NCBI RefSeq assembly: GCF_003626975.1
Contig: NZ_CP032616.1
Location: 4,874,001-4,938,000, forward strand
DNA length: 64,000 nt
From: Pseudomonas sp. DY-1
Lineage (GTDB): Bacteria; Pseudomonadota; Gammaproteobacteria; Pseudomonadales; Pseudomonadaceae
Direction of reading: 5' to 3'
Made by a program: the position numbers and the translations under genes
The notes under the pieces: model-generated
What the model saw: only the letters and a program-made list of their open reading frames with translations
What the model was told of the DNA's origin: nothing
Database searches by the model: none
Shown here: in pieces, positions 1 through 10,125 of the stretch
Layout: each line of letters starts with the position of its first letter
Position numbering within the stretch: the stretch's first letter is position 1

Positions 1-2
1 TG

Positions 3-965
3 GCCGACCCGCGCGATGACCACCTCTATGCAGCCCTGCACCTTGGGCACTTCGGCCCCAAGTTGTGGCGCTCGGCTGATGACGGGCAGAACTGGGAGGA
101 GATCGCCGCCCCGGCCTTCGCCCAGGTAGACGGGGGCGAGGATGGCCCCTCGGTCGAGATGATCTGGTGCCTTGAGCCGGGAGGGGCGGACCAGCCCGGA
201 ACCCTCTGGGCCGGAACCATTCCCGGGGGACTGTTCAGGTCGCGTGACCATGGTGCGTCCTGGAGCCTGGTGGACAGCCTCTGGGAACGCCCGGAGCGGG
301 CCAACTGGTTCGGCGGAGGCTATGACCAGCCGGGCATCCACTCCATTTGCGTCGACCCGCGCAACAGTCGGCACCTGACCCTGGCAGTGTCTTGTGGCGG
401 CGTCTGGCACAGCGAGGACGAAGGCGTCAGCTGGAGCTATCGCACCCGAGGCATGCGCGCCGCCTACATGCCGCCGGAGCGTGCCGAGGAGCCTGACATC
501 CAGGACCCACACCGCATGGTGGCCTGCCCTGCGGACCCGGAGCGGCTCTGGGTGCAGCACCACAACGGTATCTTCGTCAGCGCCGATCGCGGATTGAACT
601 GGCGGGAAGTGCAGCAAGCCGGGCCATCCACCTTCGGTTTCGCCGTGGCGGTGCATCCGTCCGATCCGGATTGCGCCTGGTTCGTGCCGGCGGTGAAGGA
701 CGAATGCCGCGTTCCCGCCGACCAACGCCTGCGGGTTACCCGTACGCGCGATGGCGGCAAGCGTTTCGATGTGCTCGAGCGGGGCCTGCCACAACAGCTC
801 TGTTACGACCTGGTGTACCGGCACGGGCTGGATGTGGATGGCAGCGGGCAGCGCCTGGTGATGGGCTCCACCACCGGGCATCTGTGGGTATCCGAGGACC
901 AGGGAGACAGCTGGAACCTTGTGGCGGGGCACCTTCCGCCGATCTTTGCGGTGAGGTTTGGGTAG
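3..965 (+). CDS. BNR/sialidase-like beta-propeller repeat protein (5' truncated by window edge)
   Basis: The frame is open from the first bases of the window, so the true start lies upstream. The visible 320 residues carry repeated Asp-box-like motifs (SADDGQNW, SRDHGASW, SEDEGVSW, SADRGLNW, SEDQGDSW) spaced by one blade, the signature of BNR/WD40-YVTN-like beta-propellers in sialidase-like glycosidases and photosystem-stability-factor-like proteins. No signal peptide can be judged because the N-terminus is missing. It converges with retS, and a short repeat element lies between them. The substrate cannot be inferred; the Asp boxes are structural and do not prove sialidase activity. Confidence 0.75.
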   Translation, partial: ADPRDDHLYAALHLGHFGPKLWRSADDGQNWEEIAAPAFAQVDGGEDGPSVEMIWCLEPGGADQPGTLWAGTIPGGLFRSRDHGASWSLVDSLWERPERANWFGGGYDQPGIHSICVDPRNSRHLTLAVSCGGVWHSEDEGVSWSYRTRGMRAAYMPPERAEEPDIQDPHRMVACPADPERLWVQHHNGIFVSADRGLNWREVQQAGPSTFGFAVAVHPSDPDCAWFVPAVKDECRVPADQRLRVTRTRDGGKRFDVLERGLPQQLCYDLVYRHGLDVDGSGQRLVMGSTTGHLWVSEDQGDSWNLVAGHLPPIFAVRFG

Positions 966-1010
966 GGCCTGCGGGCAGCCAGAAAACAGTCAGCAATGGC
1001 GCTGAAAACC

Positions 1011-1069
1011 CCCTCTCCCTCTGGGAGAGGGTTGGGGCCGCTGCGCGGCCCTTGGCGAATGAGTTCGCC
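1011..1069. repeat. Intergenic dispersed repeat, copy 1
   Basis: Two small inverted repeats: CCCTCTCCC/GGGAGAGGG with a 3-nt loop (1011-1031) and GGCGAA/TTCGCC with a 4-nt loop (1054-1069). Both modules recur in the same order at 57982-58072. It lies between the convergent BNR gene and retS. Confidence 0.6.
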
Positions 1070-1089
1070 CCCATAGGTCGTTCGCCCGA

Positions 1090-3915
1090 TCAGCTATGCA
1101 TCGCATGCCGTTCGCGCAGTTCCTTCTCGGCTACCCAGTATTCGATCAGCTCGCGCAGTTGCGACAGTTCAACCGGCTTGGCCATGTGGCCGTCCATGCC
1201 GGAGAGGCGGGCGCGTTCCTTGTGTTCGCTGAGGATATGGGCGGTCAGTGCGACCACCGGCGTGCGCGGGCGCTGCTCCAGGTTTTCCCAGTTGCGCAGC
1301 ATCTCGGTGGCGGTAAAGCCATCGAGCACCGGCATCTCGCAATCCATCAGTACCAGGTCGTAGTGCTGGTTCTTCATTGCGCTCAGGGCTTCCTCGCCGT
1401 TGCTGGCCGTGTCCGGTTCGAGGTTCAGCTTGCTCAGCATGCCGCGAATGACCTTCGTGGAAATGCTGTTGTCTTCTGCCACCAGGATGCGGAAGTCGGT
1501 GGGCACATGCAGTGGTTCGCTGACCTGGGAGCCCGGCAGGGAGATCGAGCCGCCGTTCTTGCGCTGGTTGAGTTCGTCGGCCAGCGTGGTCTTCAGGGTG
1601 TACCCCGCCACTGGCTTGGCGAGGATGCGCTTGATGCCGGCGTTGCGCGCGATGATCTTGCTCGGTGCGTTGCTGATGCCGGTAAGCATGATGATCAGGA
1701 TGTCGTGGTTGAGGCTGGGGTCTTCCTTGATCTTGGCGGCCAACTGCATGCCGGTCATGCCGGGCATGTCCTGGTCCAGCAGGACCACGTCGAAATACTC
1801 GCGCAAGTGCGCCTTGGTTCGCAGCAGGGCCAGGGCTTCCTTCCCGGACGGCACGGCGCTGACCTGCAAGCCCCAGGCGCCGCATTGCTGGACCAGTACC
1901 TTGCGGCAGGTGTCGTTGTCGTCCACCACGAGCAGGCGCGCGCCTTCCAGCGGGCTGTCGAGGTCGGCGGCCGGGCGCTCGAGGTGCTGGGCGTCGAGCG
2001 GCAGCGTCAACCACAGCGTGCTGCCTTGCCCTGCGCCACTCTGGATGCCGAACTCGCCCTCCATCAGGCGTACCAACTGGCGGGCGATGACCAGGCCCAG
2101 GCGGCCGCCGAGTTTGGAGGAGGCGAGGAAGTCGCTGCTCTGTACTTCGGCGTTGAGCAGGGCGGAGCGCTCGCCGGCTTCCAGGGGGCGACCGCTGTCC
2201 TGCACGGCGATGCGCAGGCGGGGCTGGGTGCTGCTGTTGTCCAGGGCCACCACCAGCAGGATTTCGCCTTCGTCGGTCTGCTTGAAGGCGTTGTCGAGCA
2301 GGCTCAGGAGAATCTGACGCAGCCGCGTGGGGTCGCCGCTGACCACGCGGGGTACCTGGGGTTGCATGAAGCTGATGAGTTCGACCCGCTGCTGCTCGGC
2401 CTTGGCGCGGAAGATGTCGAGACAGTCGTCGATCAGGGCGTTGAGATCGAACTGCACGTCGTCCAGTTCGATCTGCCCGGATTCCAGCTTGGAGATGTCG
2501 AGGATTTCGTTGATCAGGGTGAGCAGTTCGTTACCCGAGCTGTGGATGGTTTGTACGTAGTCGCGCTGCTTGGCCGACAGCGGTGTGCCGAGGAGCAGCT
2601 CGGTCATGCCCAGTACGCCGTTCATCGGCGTGCGAATTTCGTGGCTGATCTTGGCGAGGAACTCGCCCTTGGCCTTGAGCTCGGCGGAGCTGGCGGCCAG
2701 GGCACGGCTGGCGCTGAAGACCTCGTTCTGGATGCGTCGCTGGCGTTCACTCAGGGCCATGCTGAGGAATACGCCGCTGATCGTGGAGATTGCCAGCAGG
2801 GTGTAGGCCAGCCAGTCGGACTGCAGCTGCCAGTAGCCGAACAGGGCGGGCAGGGCGCCGAGAATGGCAATGCAGAACACACCCAGGGCCAGACTGAACA
2901 GCCGTGCCGGGCGGTAGCCTTGGCGCCAGTGGAGGATGGCGAACACGAACATGCTCAGGCTGGCGATGGCGGCCATCACATAGACCAGCTGGTTGAATTG
3001 CAACTCGGTGACGATCAGCAACAGGGCGGCGGTGAGGCTGATCAGCACGATCTCGCCCAGAAGCAGGCCGGTCAGCGGCGTGCTCGGGCAGACCTTGTGG
3101 AAGAAGCTGACGGTGAAGGCCAGGGCACAGACCATGGCCATCAGCATGGAGAGATTGGCGATCTGTGGTTGCGCGCTCTGCCAGTCACCCAGCCAGGGCG
3201 AACTGATGCCCAGCAGGCTGACGCCGGTGACCATCAGGCAACCCTGCGCGGCGGCGAGCCAGAGGCTGACAGCTGCGCGGGAATACGCGTAGCGCACCAG
3301 GTTGTAGTACACCAGCATGCCCAGGCCGCCGAGCATCAGGCCAAAAAGCAGCGGGCGGGTGTCGTCCGCTGCCATCAGCGCCGAGGAACGCAGTTCCACG
3401 GTCGGACGCAGGGCATGTTCCGAGGCCATGCGCAGGTAGATGTCCAGCGGTTCCTGCTGTACCGGAAGCGGCAGGAGGAAGTCGCGGCTGGGCAATGGGC
3501 GCTCGCTGAAGGGCAGGCGGCTGCCGGTGCGGGTGTGGGCGACCAGTTCATCGCCCCTGAGGACGTAGAGGTCGAGATAGGCCAGGTAGGGGGCGAAGAC
3601 CCGCAGCAGCTGTTCCTGCTGGCTGGGGGGGAGGCGGTAATGCAGCCAGAGCGCGCTGCTGCCGCCGGGAGTGTAAAGCTGGTCGAGGTCGACCGGGGTG
3701 AACTGGGAAAGGGCCTGCTGGGTGCGGATTTCCTGCAGCTGCAGGTTGGCGCTCGGATCGAGCAGCATGCTCCACTGCCGCTCCCCGGCCGCCTGGGCGG
3801 GCAGCAGATAAAACAGGGCCAGAAGCAGGCTGGCGATCAATGCTGTGGCAATCCTGAGCCGGGGCACGTTCGAGGTCCCTTCGTGGGTGAGTGGCCGGAT
3901 TATAGTCAAGGCCAT
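1090..3915 (-). CDS. retS: Hybrid sensor histidine kinase RetS
   Basis: A 941-residue membrane hybrid sensor. In order: signal peptide, 7TMR-DISM periplasmic domain (about 45-185), seven-helix 7TMR-DISM region (about 185-390), HisKA with H425 in SHEIRTPMNG, an HATPase domain (about 530-650), and two receiver domains with D714 (LLDQDMPG) and D858 (LMDCEMP). These sit within one residue of PAO1 RetS H424, D713 and D858. In P. aeruginosa RetS binds and inhibits GacS, so it controls RsmY/RsmZ and the switch between type III secretion and biofilm, exopolysaccharide and T6SS. The ATG at 3915 matches PAO1 numbering. A GTG at 3867 is a real alternative: it opens directly on a classic signal peptide, follows an AAGGGA, and lies downstream of a TATAAT at 3898-3903. 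The neighbour purD is as in PAO1. Confidence 0.93.
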   Translation of the reverse strand: MALTIIRPLTHEGTSNVPRLRIATALIASLLLALFYLLPAQAAGERQWSMLLDPSANLQLQEIRTQQALSQFTPVDLDQLYTPGGSSALWLHYRLPPSQQEQLLRVFAPYLAYLDLYVLRGDELVAHTRTGSRLPFSERPLPSRDFLLPLPVQQEPLDIYLRMASEHALRPTVELRSSALMAADDTRPLLFGLMLGGLGMLVYYNLVRYAYSRAAVSLWLAAAQGCLMVTGVSLLGISSPWLGDWQSAQPQIANLSMLMAMVCALAFTVSFFHKVCPSTPLTGLLLGEIVLISLTAALLLIVTELQFNQLVYVMAAIASLSMFVFAILHWRQGYRPARLFSLALGVFCIAILGALPALFGYWQLQSDWLAYTLLAISTISGVFLSMALSERQRRIQNEVFSASRALAASSAELKAKGEFLAKISHEIRTPMNGVLGMTELLLGTPLSAKQRDYVQTIHSSGNELLTLINEILDISKLESGQIELDDVQFDLNALIDDCLDIFRAKAEQQRVELISFMQPQVPRVVSGDPTRLRQILLSLLDNAFKQTDEGEILLVVALDNSSTQPRLRIAVQDSGRPLEAGERSALLNAEVQSSDFLASSKLGGRLGLVIARQLVRLMEGEFGIQSGAGQGSTLWLTLPLDAQHLERPAADLDSPLEGARLLVVDDNDTCRKVLVQQCGAWGLQVSAVPSGKEALALLRTKAHLREYFDVVLLDQDMPGMTGMQLAAKIKEDPSLNHDILIIMLTGISNAPSKIIARNAGIKRILAKPVAGYTLKTTLADELNQRKNGGSISLPGSQVSEPLHVPTDFRILVAEDNSISTKVIRGMLSKLNLEPDTASNGEEALSAMKNQHYDLVLMDCEMPVLDGFTATEMLRNWENLEQRPRTPVVALTAHILSEHKERARLSGMDGHMAKPVELSQLRELIEYWVAEKELRERHAMHS
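3898..3903 (-). promoter_or_regulatory. Possible -10 box for retS
   Basis: The minus strand reads TATAAT here, a perfect sigma70 -10 hexamer, but the hexamer 17 nt upstream (TTCCGC) is a poor -35. Transcription from it would start downstream of the ATG at 3915 and fit only the GTG start at 3867. Confidence 0.3.
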
Positions 3916-3930
3916 CTCGTGCGGAATATG

Positions 3931-3958
3931 ACCAAGGCGGCCATCGGGCCGCCTTGGT
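3931..3958 (-). terminator. Hairpin between purD and retS
   Basis: A perfect 12-bp stem (ACCAAGGCGGCC with its complement) and a 4-nt loop, 20 nt after the purD stop. The U-tract on the minus strand is weak, so termination may be partial. Confidence 0.6.
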
Positions 3959-3978
3959 GAGCACTATCTATTGACTTC

Positions 3979-5268
3979 TTACCCTTCGCCGCGTTCCCGG
4001 GCAATGGCCCTGTAGCCGATATCCTTGCGATAGAAGCAGCCGTTCCAACGGATCTTCTCCGCCAGGCGATAGGCCTGCTGCTGGGCGTCGGAGACGCTGG
4101 CGCCGATGGCGGTGGCGCAAAGCACGCGACCGCCGGCGGTGACGATGTTGCCGTCCTTCAGCGCGGTGCCGGCATGGAACACCTTGCCGTCCAGGGCTGC
4201 GGCATCGGCCAGGCCTTCGATGACGTCACCCTTGGCATAGTCGCCCGGGTAGCCGCCTGCGGCCAGTACCACGCCAACGGTGGGGCGCGGGTCCCAGGTG
4301 GCTTCGACCTTGTCCAGGGCCTTGGCCAGGGCGGCCTCCACCAGCAGGACCAGGGACGATTCCAGGCGCACCATAATGGGCTGGGTTTCCGGATCGCCGA
4401 AGCGGCAGTTGAATTCGATGACCTTGGGCGCGCCGCTCTTGTCGATCATCAGACCGGCATAGAGGAAGCCGGTGTAGACGTTGCCCTCCTCGGCCATGCC
4501 GCGCACGGTCGGGTAGATGACTTCGTCCATCACGCGCTGGTGCACTTGGGCAGTGACCACCGGAGCGGGGGAATAGGCGCCCATGCCGCCGGTGTTCGGG
4601 CCGCTGTCGCCGTCGCCCACGCGCTTGTGGTCCTGGCTGGTGGCCATGGGCAGCACATTCTGGCCGTCGACCATGACGATGAAGCTGGCTTCTTCGCCAT
4701 CGAGGAACTCCTCGATCACCACGCGCGAGCCGGCGTCACCGAAGGCATTGCCGGCGAGCATGTCGCGTACGGCGGCTTCGGCCTCTTCCAGGGTCATCGC
4801 GACGATCACGCCCTTGCCAGCGGCCAGGCCGTCGGCCTTGATGACGATGGGGGCGCCTTTCTCACGCAGGTAGGCCAGGGCCGGTTCTACCTCGGTGAAG
4901 TTCTGGTAGTCGGCGGTGGGGATCTTGTGGCGGGCCAGGAAGTCCTTGGTGAAGGCCTTGGAGCCTTCCAGCTGGGCAGCACCGGCGGTGGGGCCGAAGA
5001 TGTCCAGGCCGCGCGAGCGGAACAGGTCGACCACGCCTTTCACCAGCGGCGCTTCCGGGCCGACGATGGTCAACTGGACGTTCTGGGCCGCGAAATCGGC
5101 CAGTTGTTCCAGGGCCAGCACGTCGATAGCGACGTTTTCGCACTTGGCTTCGGTCGCGGTGCCGGCGTTGCCCGGGGCGACGAAGACCTTCTCGACGCGC
5201 GGGTCCTGGGCCACTTTCCAGGCCAGGGCGTGTTCACGACCGCCGCTGCCGATAATGAGTACGTTCAT
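3979..5268 (-). CDS. purD: Phosphoribosylamine-glycine ligase
   Basis: GAR synthetase: ATP-dependent joining of glycine to 5-phosphoribosylamine, step 2 of de novo purine synthesis, cytosolic. The 429-residue protein begins [18 protein letters not shown] (N-domain nucleotide-binding loop), has an ATP-grasp core (about 100-330, with [11 protein letters not shown] and [10 protein letters not shown] motifs) and the C-terminal domain. I chose the ATG at 5268 because AAGGAG lies 7 nt upstream and the sequence starts on the family N-terminus; 12 further in-frame codons upstream do not belong. It follows purH on the same strand after a 226-nt gap containing a REP-like repeat, so it may have its own promoter or be read through. 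Confidence 0.97.
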   Translation of the reverse strand: MNVLIIGSGGREHALAWKVAQDPRVEKVFVAPGNAGTATEAKCENVAIDVLALEQLADFAAQNVQLTIVGPEAPLVKGVVDLFRSRGLDIFGPTAGAAQLEGSKAFTKDFLARHKIPTADYQNFTEVEPALAYLREKGAPIVIKADGLAAGKGVIVAMTLEEAEAAVRDMLAGNAFGDAGSRVVIEEFLDGEEASFIVMVDGQNVLPMATSQDHKRVGDGDSGPNTGGMGAYSPAPVVTAQVHQRVMDEVIYPTVRGMAEEGNVYTGFLYAGLMIDKSGAPKVIEFNCRFGDPETQPIMVRLESSLVLLVEAALAKALDKVEATWDPRPTVGVVLAAGGYPGDYAKGDVIEGLADAAALDGKVFHAGTALKDGNIVTAGGRVLCATAIGASVSDAQQQAYRLAEKIRWNGCFYRKDIGYRAIARERGEG

Positions 5269-5305
5269 TGAATTCTCCTTCAGGAGGCGGGCCTGGGGCC
5301 CCAAC

Positions 5306-5331
5306 GGTGGATGAGAAGAGCGTCATCCACC
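5306..5331. repeat. REP-like inverted repeat
   Basis: GGTGGATGA and its complement flank an 8-nt loop in the purH-purD gap. It resembles the short palindromic repeats scattered through Pseudomonas intergenic regions. Confidence 0.45.
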
Positions 5332-5494
5332 CTACAAAAGCTACGAATCTTCTACGACGGACTGTAGGGGGCGCGATGGAGCGGGTAGATGCAAGGCGTC
5401 CGGTCCTTCACCCAGCGGAGTTGCCTTCTGGCAATGAGCATTGGGGAAGGGCCGGACAACGCAGCAGATGCCCGCTTCAGTGCGTCCCTGTCAC

Positions 5495-7102
5495 TCAGTG
5501 GCGGAAGTGGCGCATGCCGGTGAACACCATCGCGATGCCGGCTTCGTCGGCGGCGGCGATGACTTCGTTGTCACGCATGGAGCCGCCCGGCTGGATCACG
5601 GCGGTGATGCCGGCCTTGGCCGCATTGTCGATGCCGTCGCGGAACGGGAAGAAAGCGTCGGAAGCCATGACCGCACCCTTCACCTCAAGACCGGCATGCT
5701 CGGCCTTGATGGCGGCGATGCGGGCGGAGTTGACGCGGCTCATCTGGCCGGCGCCGACGCCGACGGTCTGACGGTTCTTGGCGTAGACGATGGCGTTGGA
5801 CTTGACGAACTTGGCCACTTTCCAGGCGAAGATCAGGTCGTGGATTTCCTGCTCGCTCGGGGCGCGCTGGGTGACGATCTTCAGGTCTTCTGCCTTGATC
5901 ATGCCGATGTCGCGGCTCTGTACCAGCAGGCCGCCGTTGACGCGCTTGAAGTCCCAGCCTGCGGCACGCTCAGCCGGCCATTCACCGCATTCCAGCAGGC
6001 GCACGTTGGCCTTGGCAGCGACCACTTCACGAGCGGCGGCGGAGATTTTCGGCGCGATGATGACTTCGACGAACTGGCGCTCGACGATGGCCTTGGCGGT
6101 ATCAAAGTCCAGTTCGCGGTTGAAGGCGATGATGCCGCCGAAAGCGGATTCGGTGTCGGTGGCGTAGGCCAGGTCGTAGGCCTTGCGAATGCCGCCTTCG
6201 TTTTCCGGTACGACGGCCACGCCGCACGGGTTGGCGTGCTTGACGATGACGCAGGCCGGCTTGACGAAGCTCTTCACGCACTCCAGCGCAGCGTCGGTAT
6301 CAGCCACGTTGTTGAAGGAGAGTTCCTTGCCCTGCAGCTGCACGGCGGTGGAGACGCTGGCCTCGCCCTTTTTCGCTTCTACATAGAACGCCGCGCTCTG
6401 GTGCGGGTTCTCGCCGTAGCGCATTTCCTGGGCCTTGACGAACTGGCTGTTGAAGGTGCGCGGGAAGGCGCTACGGCCTTCGGTGGACAGGGTGTCGCGT
6501 GCCTGGTCGATGGTGCCCAGGTAGTTGGCGATCATGCCGTCGTAGGCGGAGGTGTGCTCGAACGCCTTGAGGGCCAGGTCGAAACGCTGCGCGTAGGTCA
6601 GGCCACCAGCCTTCAGGCCTTCGAGGACGCTGGCATAGTCGCTGGCGTTGACCACGATGGCGACGTCCTTGTGGTTCTTCGCGGCGCTGCGGACCATGGT
6701 CGGACCGCCGATGTCGATGTTCTCGATGGCTGTCGGCAGGTCGCAGTCAGGCTTGGCGACAGTGGCTTCGAAGGGGTACAGGTTGACCGCGACCAGGTCG
6801 ATCGGCTTGATGCCGTGCTGTTCCATCACCGCGCCATCGAGGTCGCGACGGCCAAGGATGCCGCCGTGGATCTTCGGGTGCAGGGTCTTCACGCGGCCGT
6901 CCATCATTTCCGGGAAACCGGTGTAGTCGGCGACTTCCACGGCGGCGATGCCGTTGTCCTTGAGCAGCTTGTAGGTACCGCCGGTGGAGAGGATCTCTAC
7001 GCCGAGGGCAGCCAGTTCACGGGCGAACTCGACGATGCCGGTCTTGTCGGAAACGCTGATCAGGGCGCGGCGAACGGGAAGGCGGGTGGTCTGGTCGGTC
7101 AT
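5495..7102 (-). CDS. purH: Bifunctional AICAR transformylase / IMP cyclohydrolase
   Basis: Catalyses the last two steps of IMP synthesis. It is 535 residues, the usual length. The N-terminal MGS-like IMP cyclohydrolase domain (about 10-150, [16 protein letters not shown] and STGGTYKLL) is followed by the AICAR transformylase domain (about 150-535), with [10 protein letters not shown], the [10 protein letters not shown] segment holding the catalytic Lys-His pair, and [11 protein letters not shown]. It lies downstream of dusB-fis and upstream of purD. The 115-nt gap from fis contains a long imperfect inverted repeat that could act as terminator or attenuator. Confidence 0.98.
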   Translation of the reverse strand: MTDQTTRLPVRRALISVSDKTGIVEFARELAALGVEILSTGGTYKLLKDNGIAAVEVADYTGFPEMMDGRVKTLHPKIHGGILGRRDLDGAVMEQHGIKPIDLVAVNLYPFEATVAKPDCDLPTAIENIDIGGPTMVRSAAKNHKDVAIVVNASDYASVLEGLKAGGLTYAQRFDLALKAFEHTSAYDGMIANYLGTIDQARDTLSTEGRSAFPRTFNSQFVKAQEMRYGENPHQSAAFYVEAKKGEASVSTAVQLQGKELSFNNVADTDAALECVKSFVKPACVIVKHANPCGVAVVPENEGGIRKAYDLAYATDTESAFGGIIAFNRELDFDTAKAIVERQFVEVIIAPKISAAAREVVAAKANVRLLECGEWPAERAAGWDFKRVNGGLLVQSRDIGMIKAEDLKIVTQRAPSEQEIHDLIFAWKVAKFVKSNAIVYAKNRQTVGVGAGQMSRVNSARIAAIKAEHAGLEVKGAVMASDAFFPFRDGIDNAAKAGITAVIQPGGSMRDNEVIAAADEAGIAMVFTGMRHFRH

Positions 7103-7141
7103 TTCGGAACCATTCGAGTGGGAGAAGATTTAGCGGTTGGG

Positions 7142-7207
7142 CCTGAAACCGGAAGCCGGAAGGCTGAGCGTCGGGTCTGGTTCCCGCTTCAGGCTTCCGG
7201 CTTCAGG
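7142..7207. repeat. Inverted repeat between fis and purH
   Basis: Arms 7142-7157 and 7192-7207 are complementary over 16 bp with one mismatch (CCTGAAACCGGAAGCC against GGCTTCCGGCTTCAGG). The loop is 34 nt. It starts about 10 nt past the fis stop. No U-run follows. Confidence 0.5.
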
Positions 7208-7217
7208 TTCCCGCCTT

Positions 7218-7538
7218 TCAGAGCAGGTCGTATTGCTTGAGCTTCTTTCGCAGCGTGCCCCGGTTGAGGCCGAGCATCTCGGAAGCCTTGGTCTGGTTAC
7301 CCTTGACGTAATTCATCACGGATTCCAGCAGCGGCGCTTCCACTTCGGAAAGCACCAGGTTGTACACGTCCGTGACGGCGGCGCCCTCAAGATGGGCGAA
7401 ATAATTGTGCAGCGCCTTTTCGACGCTGCCGCGCAGGGTCTGGCCCTCAGCGGTAGGTGCCGTCAGGTGCTGTTTAAGGTTGGCGGTGTCGCTCACGGGT
7501 GTTGCCCCATCAAAAAAATTCTCGGTCATCGTCGTCAT
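7218..7538 (-). CDS. fis: DNA-binding protein Fis
   Basis: Nucleoid-associated homodimer that bends DNA and stimulates rRNA and other promoters. The 106-residue protein ends in the invariant helix-turn-helix ([26 protein letters not shown]). The start at 7538 is fixed by the ATGA overlap with the dusB stop and by similarity to Pseudomonas Fis N-termini. The dusB-fis pair is the standard gammaproteobacterial operon, implying translational coupling. Confidence 0.97.
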   Translation of the reverse strand: MTTMTENFFDGATPVSDTANLKQHLTAPTAEGQTLRGSVEKALHNYFAHLEGAAVTDVYNLVLSEVEAPLLESVMNYVKGNQTKASEMLGLNRGTLRKKLKQYDLL

Positions 7539-8530
7539 GCGGCCTTTTCCCCTTCGTTGTGACGCTCGGCGAAGAACTCCCGAACGTTGGCGCACTGCGC
7601 GTCCGTGGACTCCAAACGATTGAACTTGGCGCGAAACTCCCTGGCGCCCGGCAGGGTTGCCAGATACCAGCCGACATGCTTGCGGGCGATGCGAACGCCC
7701 ATCTCGTCGCCGTAGAAGGCGTGCAGTGCGGCCAGGTGCTCCAGCAGTATCTGTTCCACTTCGATCAAGCCCGGCGCCGGCAGAAGTTCACCGGTCGTCA
7801 GGTAATGCGCGATCTCGCGGAATATCCAGGGTCGCCCCTGGGCCGCTCGACCGATCAGCAGGGCATCGGCACCGGTGGCGTCGAGGACCTGCCTGGCTTT
7901 CTGTGGCGAATCGATATCGCCGTTGGCAAAGACCGGAATGGACACCGCCTGCTTGATCGCAGCGATGGTCTCGTACTCGGCTTCGCCCGTGTACAGGTCT
8001 GCGCGGGTCCGGCCGTGGACGGCCAGGGCCCGGATGCCAGCCTGTTCGGCGATTTTCGCCACGTTGATGCCGTTCCTGTTCGATCGGTCCCAACCGGTGC
8101 GGATCTTCAGGGTGACGGGCACATCGACGGCCTTGACCACGGCGTTGAGGATATCGGCCACCAGGGCTTCGTCCTTCATCAGCGCCGAGCCGGCGGCCTT
8201 GTTGCAGACCTTCTTCGCCGGGCAGCCCATGTTGATATCGATGATCTGGGCACCGAGATCAACATTAGCCCTGGCCGCTTCGGCCAGCATCTCCGGATCA
8301 CCGCCGGCTATCTGGACGGAACGGGGCTCCGGGTCGCCCTCGTGGAGCAGGCGCAGCCGCGACTTGCGGCTGTTCCACAGGCGCACGTCGCTGGTGACCA
8401 TTTCCGATACCACCATGCCGGCGCCAAGACGGCGGCACAGCAGACGGAACGGCCGGTCGGTCACACCCGCCATGGGGGCGAGAATCACTGGATTGGGCAA
8501 GGCATAAGGGCCAATGCTAACCGCCGACAT
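7535..8530 (-). CDS. dusB: tRNA-dihydrouridine synthase B
   Basis: FMN-dependent enzyme that reduces uridines in the tRNA D-loop using NADPH. The 331-residue TIM barrel has [13 protein letters not shown] at the N-terminus (FMN phosphate side), the catalytic-cysteine motif [19 protein letters not shown], and VHGRTR and NGDI barrel-end motifs. It is first gene of the dusB-fis operon with a 4-nt overlap. The 178-nt upstream gap holds the terminator of the preceding minus-strand gene and presumably the operon promoter. Confidence 0.96.
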   Translation of the reverse strand: MSAVSIGPYALPNPVILAPMAGVTDRPFRLLCRRLGAGMVVSEMVTSDVRLWNSRKSRLRLLHEGDPEPRSVQIAGGDPEMLAEAARANVDLGAQIIDINMGCPAKKVCNKAAGSALMKDEALVADILNAVVKAVDVPVTLKIRTGWDRSNRNGINVAKIAEQAGIRALAVHGRTRADLYTGEAEYETIAAIKQAVSIPVFANGDIDSPQKARQVLDATGADALLIGRAAQGRPWIFREIAHYLTTGELLPAPGLIEVEQILLEHLAALHAFYGDEMGVRIARKHVGWYLATLPGAREFRAKFNRLESTDAQCANVREFFAERHNEGEKAA

Positions 8531-8671
8531 AGGTCTTCCCTGTTTGGGGCCTGCTCAGTTGAGTGCTGGGGGAGTTCGAAAAAGGGTGGGCATGATACCC
8601 GCTCTCGGTGACTGGATAAAGGCTGTTTTGAACAAATTCTGAACAGCCCTGTGCTTATCGCCGGGAGTTAG

Positions 8672-8707
8672 AAAACGCCTGGAGACTCCGGAATCCGGCG
8701 TCTCCAG
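8672..8707 (-). terminator. Rho-independent terminator after the DUF3426 gene
   Basis: Stem CTGGAGAC/GTCTCCAG with an inner CCGG/CCGG pair, then CGTTTTCT on the minus strand, immediately after the stop codon at 8709. Confidence 0.7.
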
Positions 8708-8708
8708 C

Positions 8709-10076
8709 TTATTCGGGGGAGTGGAAGCTGAGGCTGTAGTTCACAGCCTTGGTGCCTGGGTCGAGGATGTCCAGGCTGATGTGGATAGGGGTTTGCGGAG
8801 GCATTTCCGCCTGTCCGGCCAGTTCGCCGGAAAGGTATTCGCCTGGCTTGAAGCGACGGCTGGCCAGTAATTGGCCATTGATGTCGGCAAAGCGCAGCTC
8901 CAGCAGTGGGAACGGCTGGGCGAAGGCGGCGCGGTTGTAGAGGATGGCGTCGACCACGAGGGCGCCGGAGAACTCGGGGTGGCTGCGCACCACGAGGTTG
9001 CTGCTCTTGATCAGGTCGATATCCACCTTGGAGGGCAGCTGGCAGCCGATTTCCGGGCAGATTTGCTGGAACCAGGGGCGGTACTGGTCCTGCCGGGCCA
9101 GTTCATCGAAGTGGTACCAGATGTACTGGGTGGACAGTGCGCCGATTGCGATCAGGTTCAGCAGGAACCAGCCGATCCAGCGGCCCCAGGGGCGTCTGCT
9201 TTCCTGCCAGTCCAGCTGCAGCGGCTCGTCATTCAGGTCGAGGAGGCCGTCGTCGCGGAGGGCAGGTTCGTTGCGCGAGTGTTGCAGGCGCACGGGCTCG
9301 GTAGCAGGCGGCTCGTCCAGCTCGTCGTCATCGTCGCGCAGGTCTTCGGGTTCGTCGTCGCGGGCTGAACCCAGGCTGAAGTCCGGGCCGGGCTCGTCCT
9401 CTACCAGGTCCATGGACAGGCTGGGTTCGGTGCGCTCTGCCGGAGCAGGCTTGGGCGGCTCCACTGGCGTGCGACTCACCGGCTCGGCAACTGGCTCGGC
9501 GCGCAGTTCGAAGTCAGGCCCAGCTTCGGGTTCGTGCTCGTCGTCCCGCTCGGCGGCCAGTTCCGCAGACGGCTCCTCGGCCTCCAGCAGAGCTTCGGCC
9601 CAACCTTCATCGTGACGCGGCGTCGGTTGCGCTTCGGTCCGCACGGGTGCGGCGGGGCCCAGCAGGTCACGGGACAGGCGCTGCTCTTCCTGCTCCAGCT
9701 TGGCCAGTTCTTCGTCCAGGTCGAGGCTGTCGAGGTCCAGGTCGTCGTGAATCCACAGGGTGTCGCTACTGGCTGGCTTGACCGGCGTCGTCTGCGGTGC
9801 AACCGGCGGCTTGAGCACGGTGGCGACGCTGGGCACTGGCGCGGCCGGTGCCTGGGGTGTTGCCGGCCTGGGTGGCGCTGTCGGTGCCGCGGGCTTGGGC
9901 TTCGGGGTCGCCGGCGCTATCGCCTGGCCCTTGGCCGCCAACAGCTGCTGAGCCGCATTGAACACATGCAGACAAGCGCCACAGCGCACGGCGCCATGGG
10001 CTACGGCCAGCTGTGCGCGGCTGACGCGGAAACTGGTCTGGCAATGCGGGCACTGGGTGACGAAGCTGTCGGTCAT
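8709..10076 (-). CDS. Zinc-ribbon and DUF3426 membrane protein
   Basis: 455 residues of unknown function. Residues 5-45 form an MJ0042-type zinc ribbon (CPHCQTSFRVS then VRCGACLHVF, four cysteines in two CxxC pairs). A long proline-rich then acidic, Asp/Glu-rich low-complexity linker follows (about 60-290). One membrane helix comes next (about 297-317, WIGWFLLNLIAIGALSTQYI). The C-terminal DUF3426 domain (about 320-455) should be periplasmic. It sits between prmA and dusB as in PAO1, where the equivalent gene is also uncharacterised. A role in cell-envelope sensing is only a guess. Confidence 0.88.
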   Translation of the reverse strand: MTDSFVTQCPHCQTSFRVSRAQLAVAHGAVRCGACLHVFNAAQQLLAAKGQAIAPATPKPKPAAPTAPPRPATPQAPAAPVPSVATVLKPPVAPQTTPVKPASSDTLWIHDDLDLDSLDLDEELAKLEQEEQRLSRDLLGPAAPVRTEAQPTPRHDEGWAEALLEAEEPSAELAAERDDEHEPEAGPDFELRAEPVAEPVSRTPVEPPKPAPAERTEPSLSMDLVEDEPGPDFSLGSARDDEPEDLRDDDDELDEPPATEPVRLQHSRNEPALRDDGLLDLNDEPLQLDWQESRRPWGRWIGWFLLNLIAIGALSTQYIWYHFDELARQDQYRPWFQQICPEIGCQLPSKVDIDLIKSSNLVVRSHPEFSGALVVDAILYNRAAFAQPFPLLELRFADINGQLLASRRFKPGEYLSGELAGQAEMPPQTPIHISLDILDPGTKAVNYSLSFHSPE

Positions 10077-10125
10077 GCGGCGATCCGGTCGAAACGAAAG
10101 GCTATTTTACTCGATCTGCTGGCTT

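Noticed and set aside
1096..3960. A 954-codon open frame on the plus strand opposite retS
   Set aside because: Composition is that of an antisense shadow (His/Gln/Gly/Ala-rich), there is no ribosome site, and retS on the other strand has full domain conservation.
5441..7240. A 599-codon plus-strand frame opposite purH
   Set aside because: Mirror frame in GC-rich DNA; purH is unambiguous on the minus strand.
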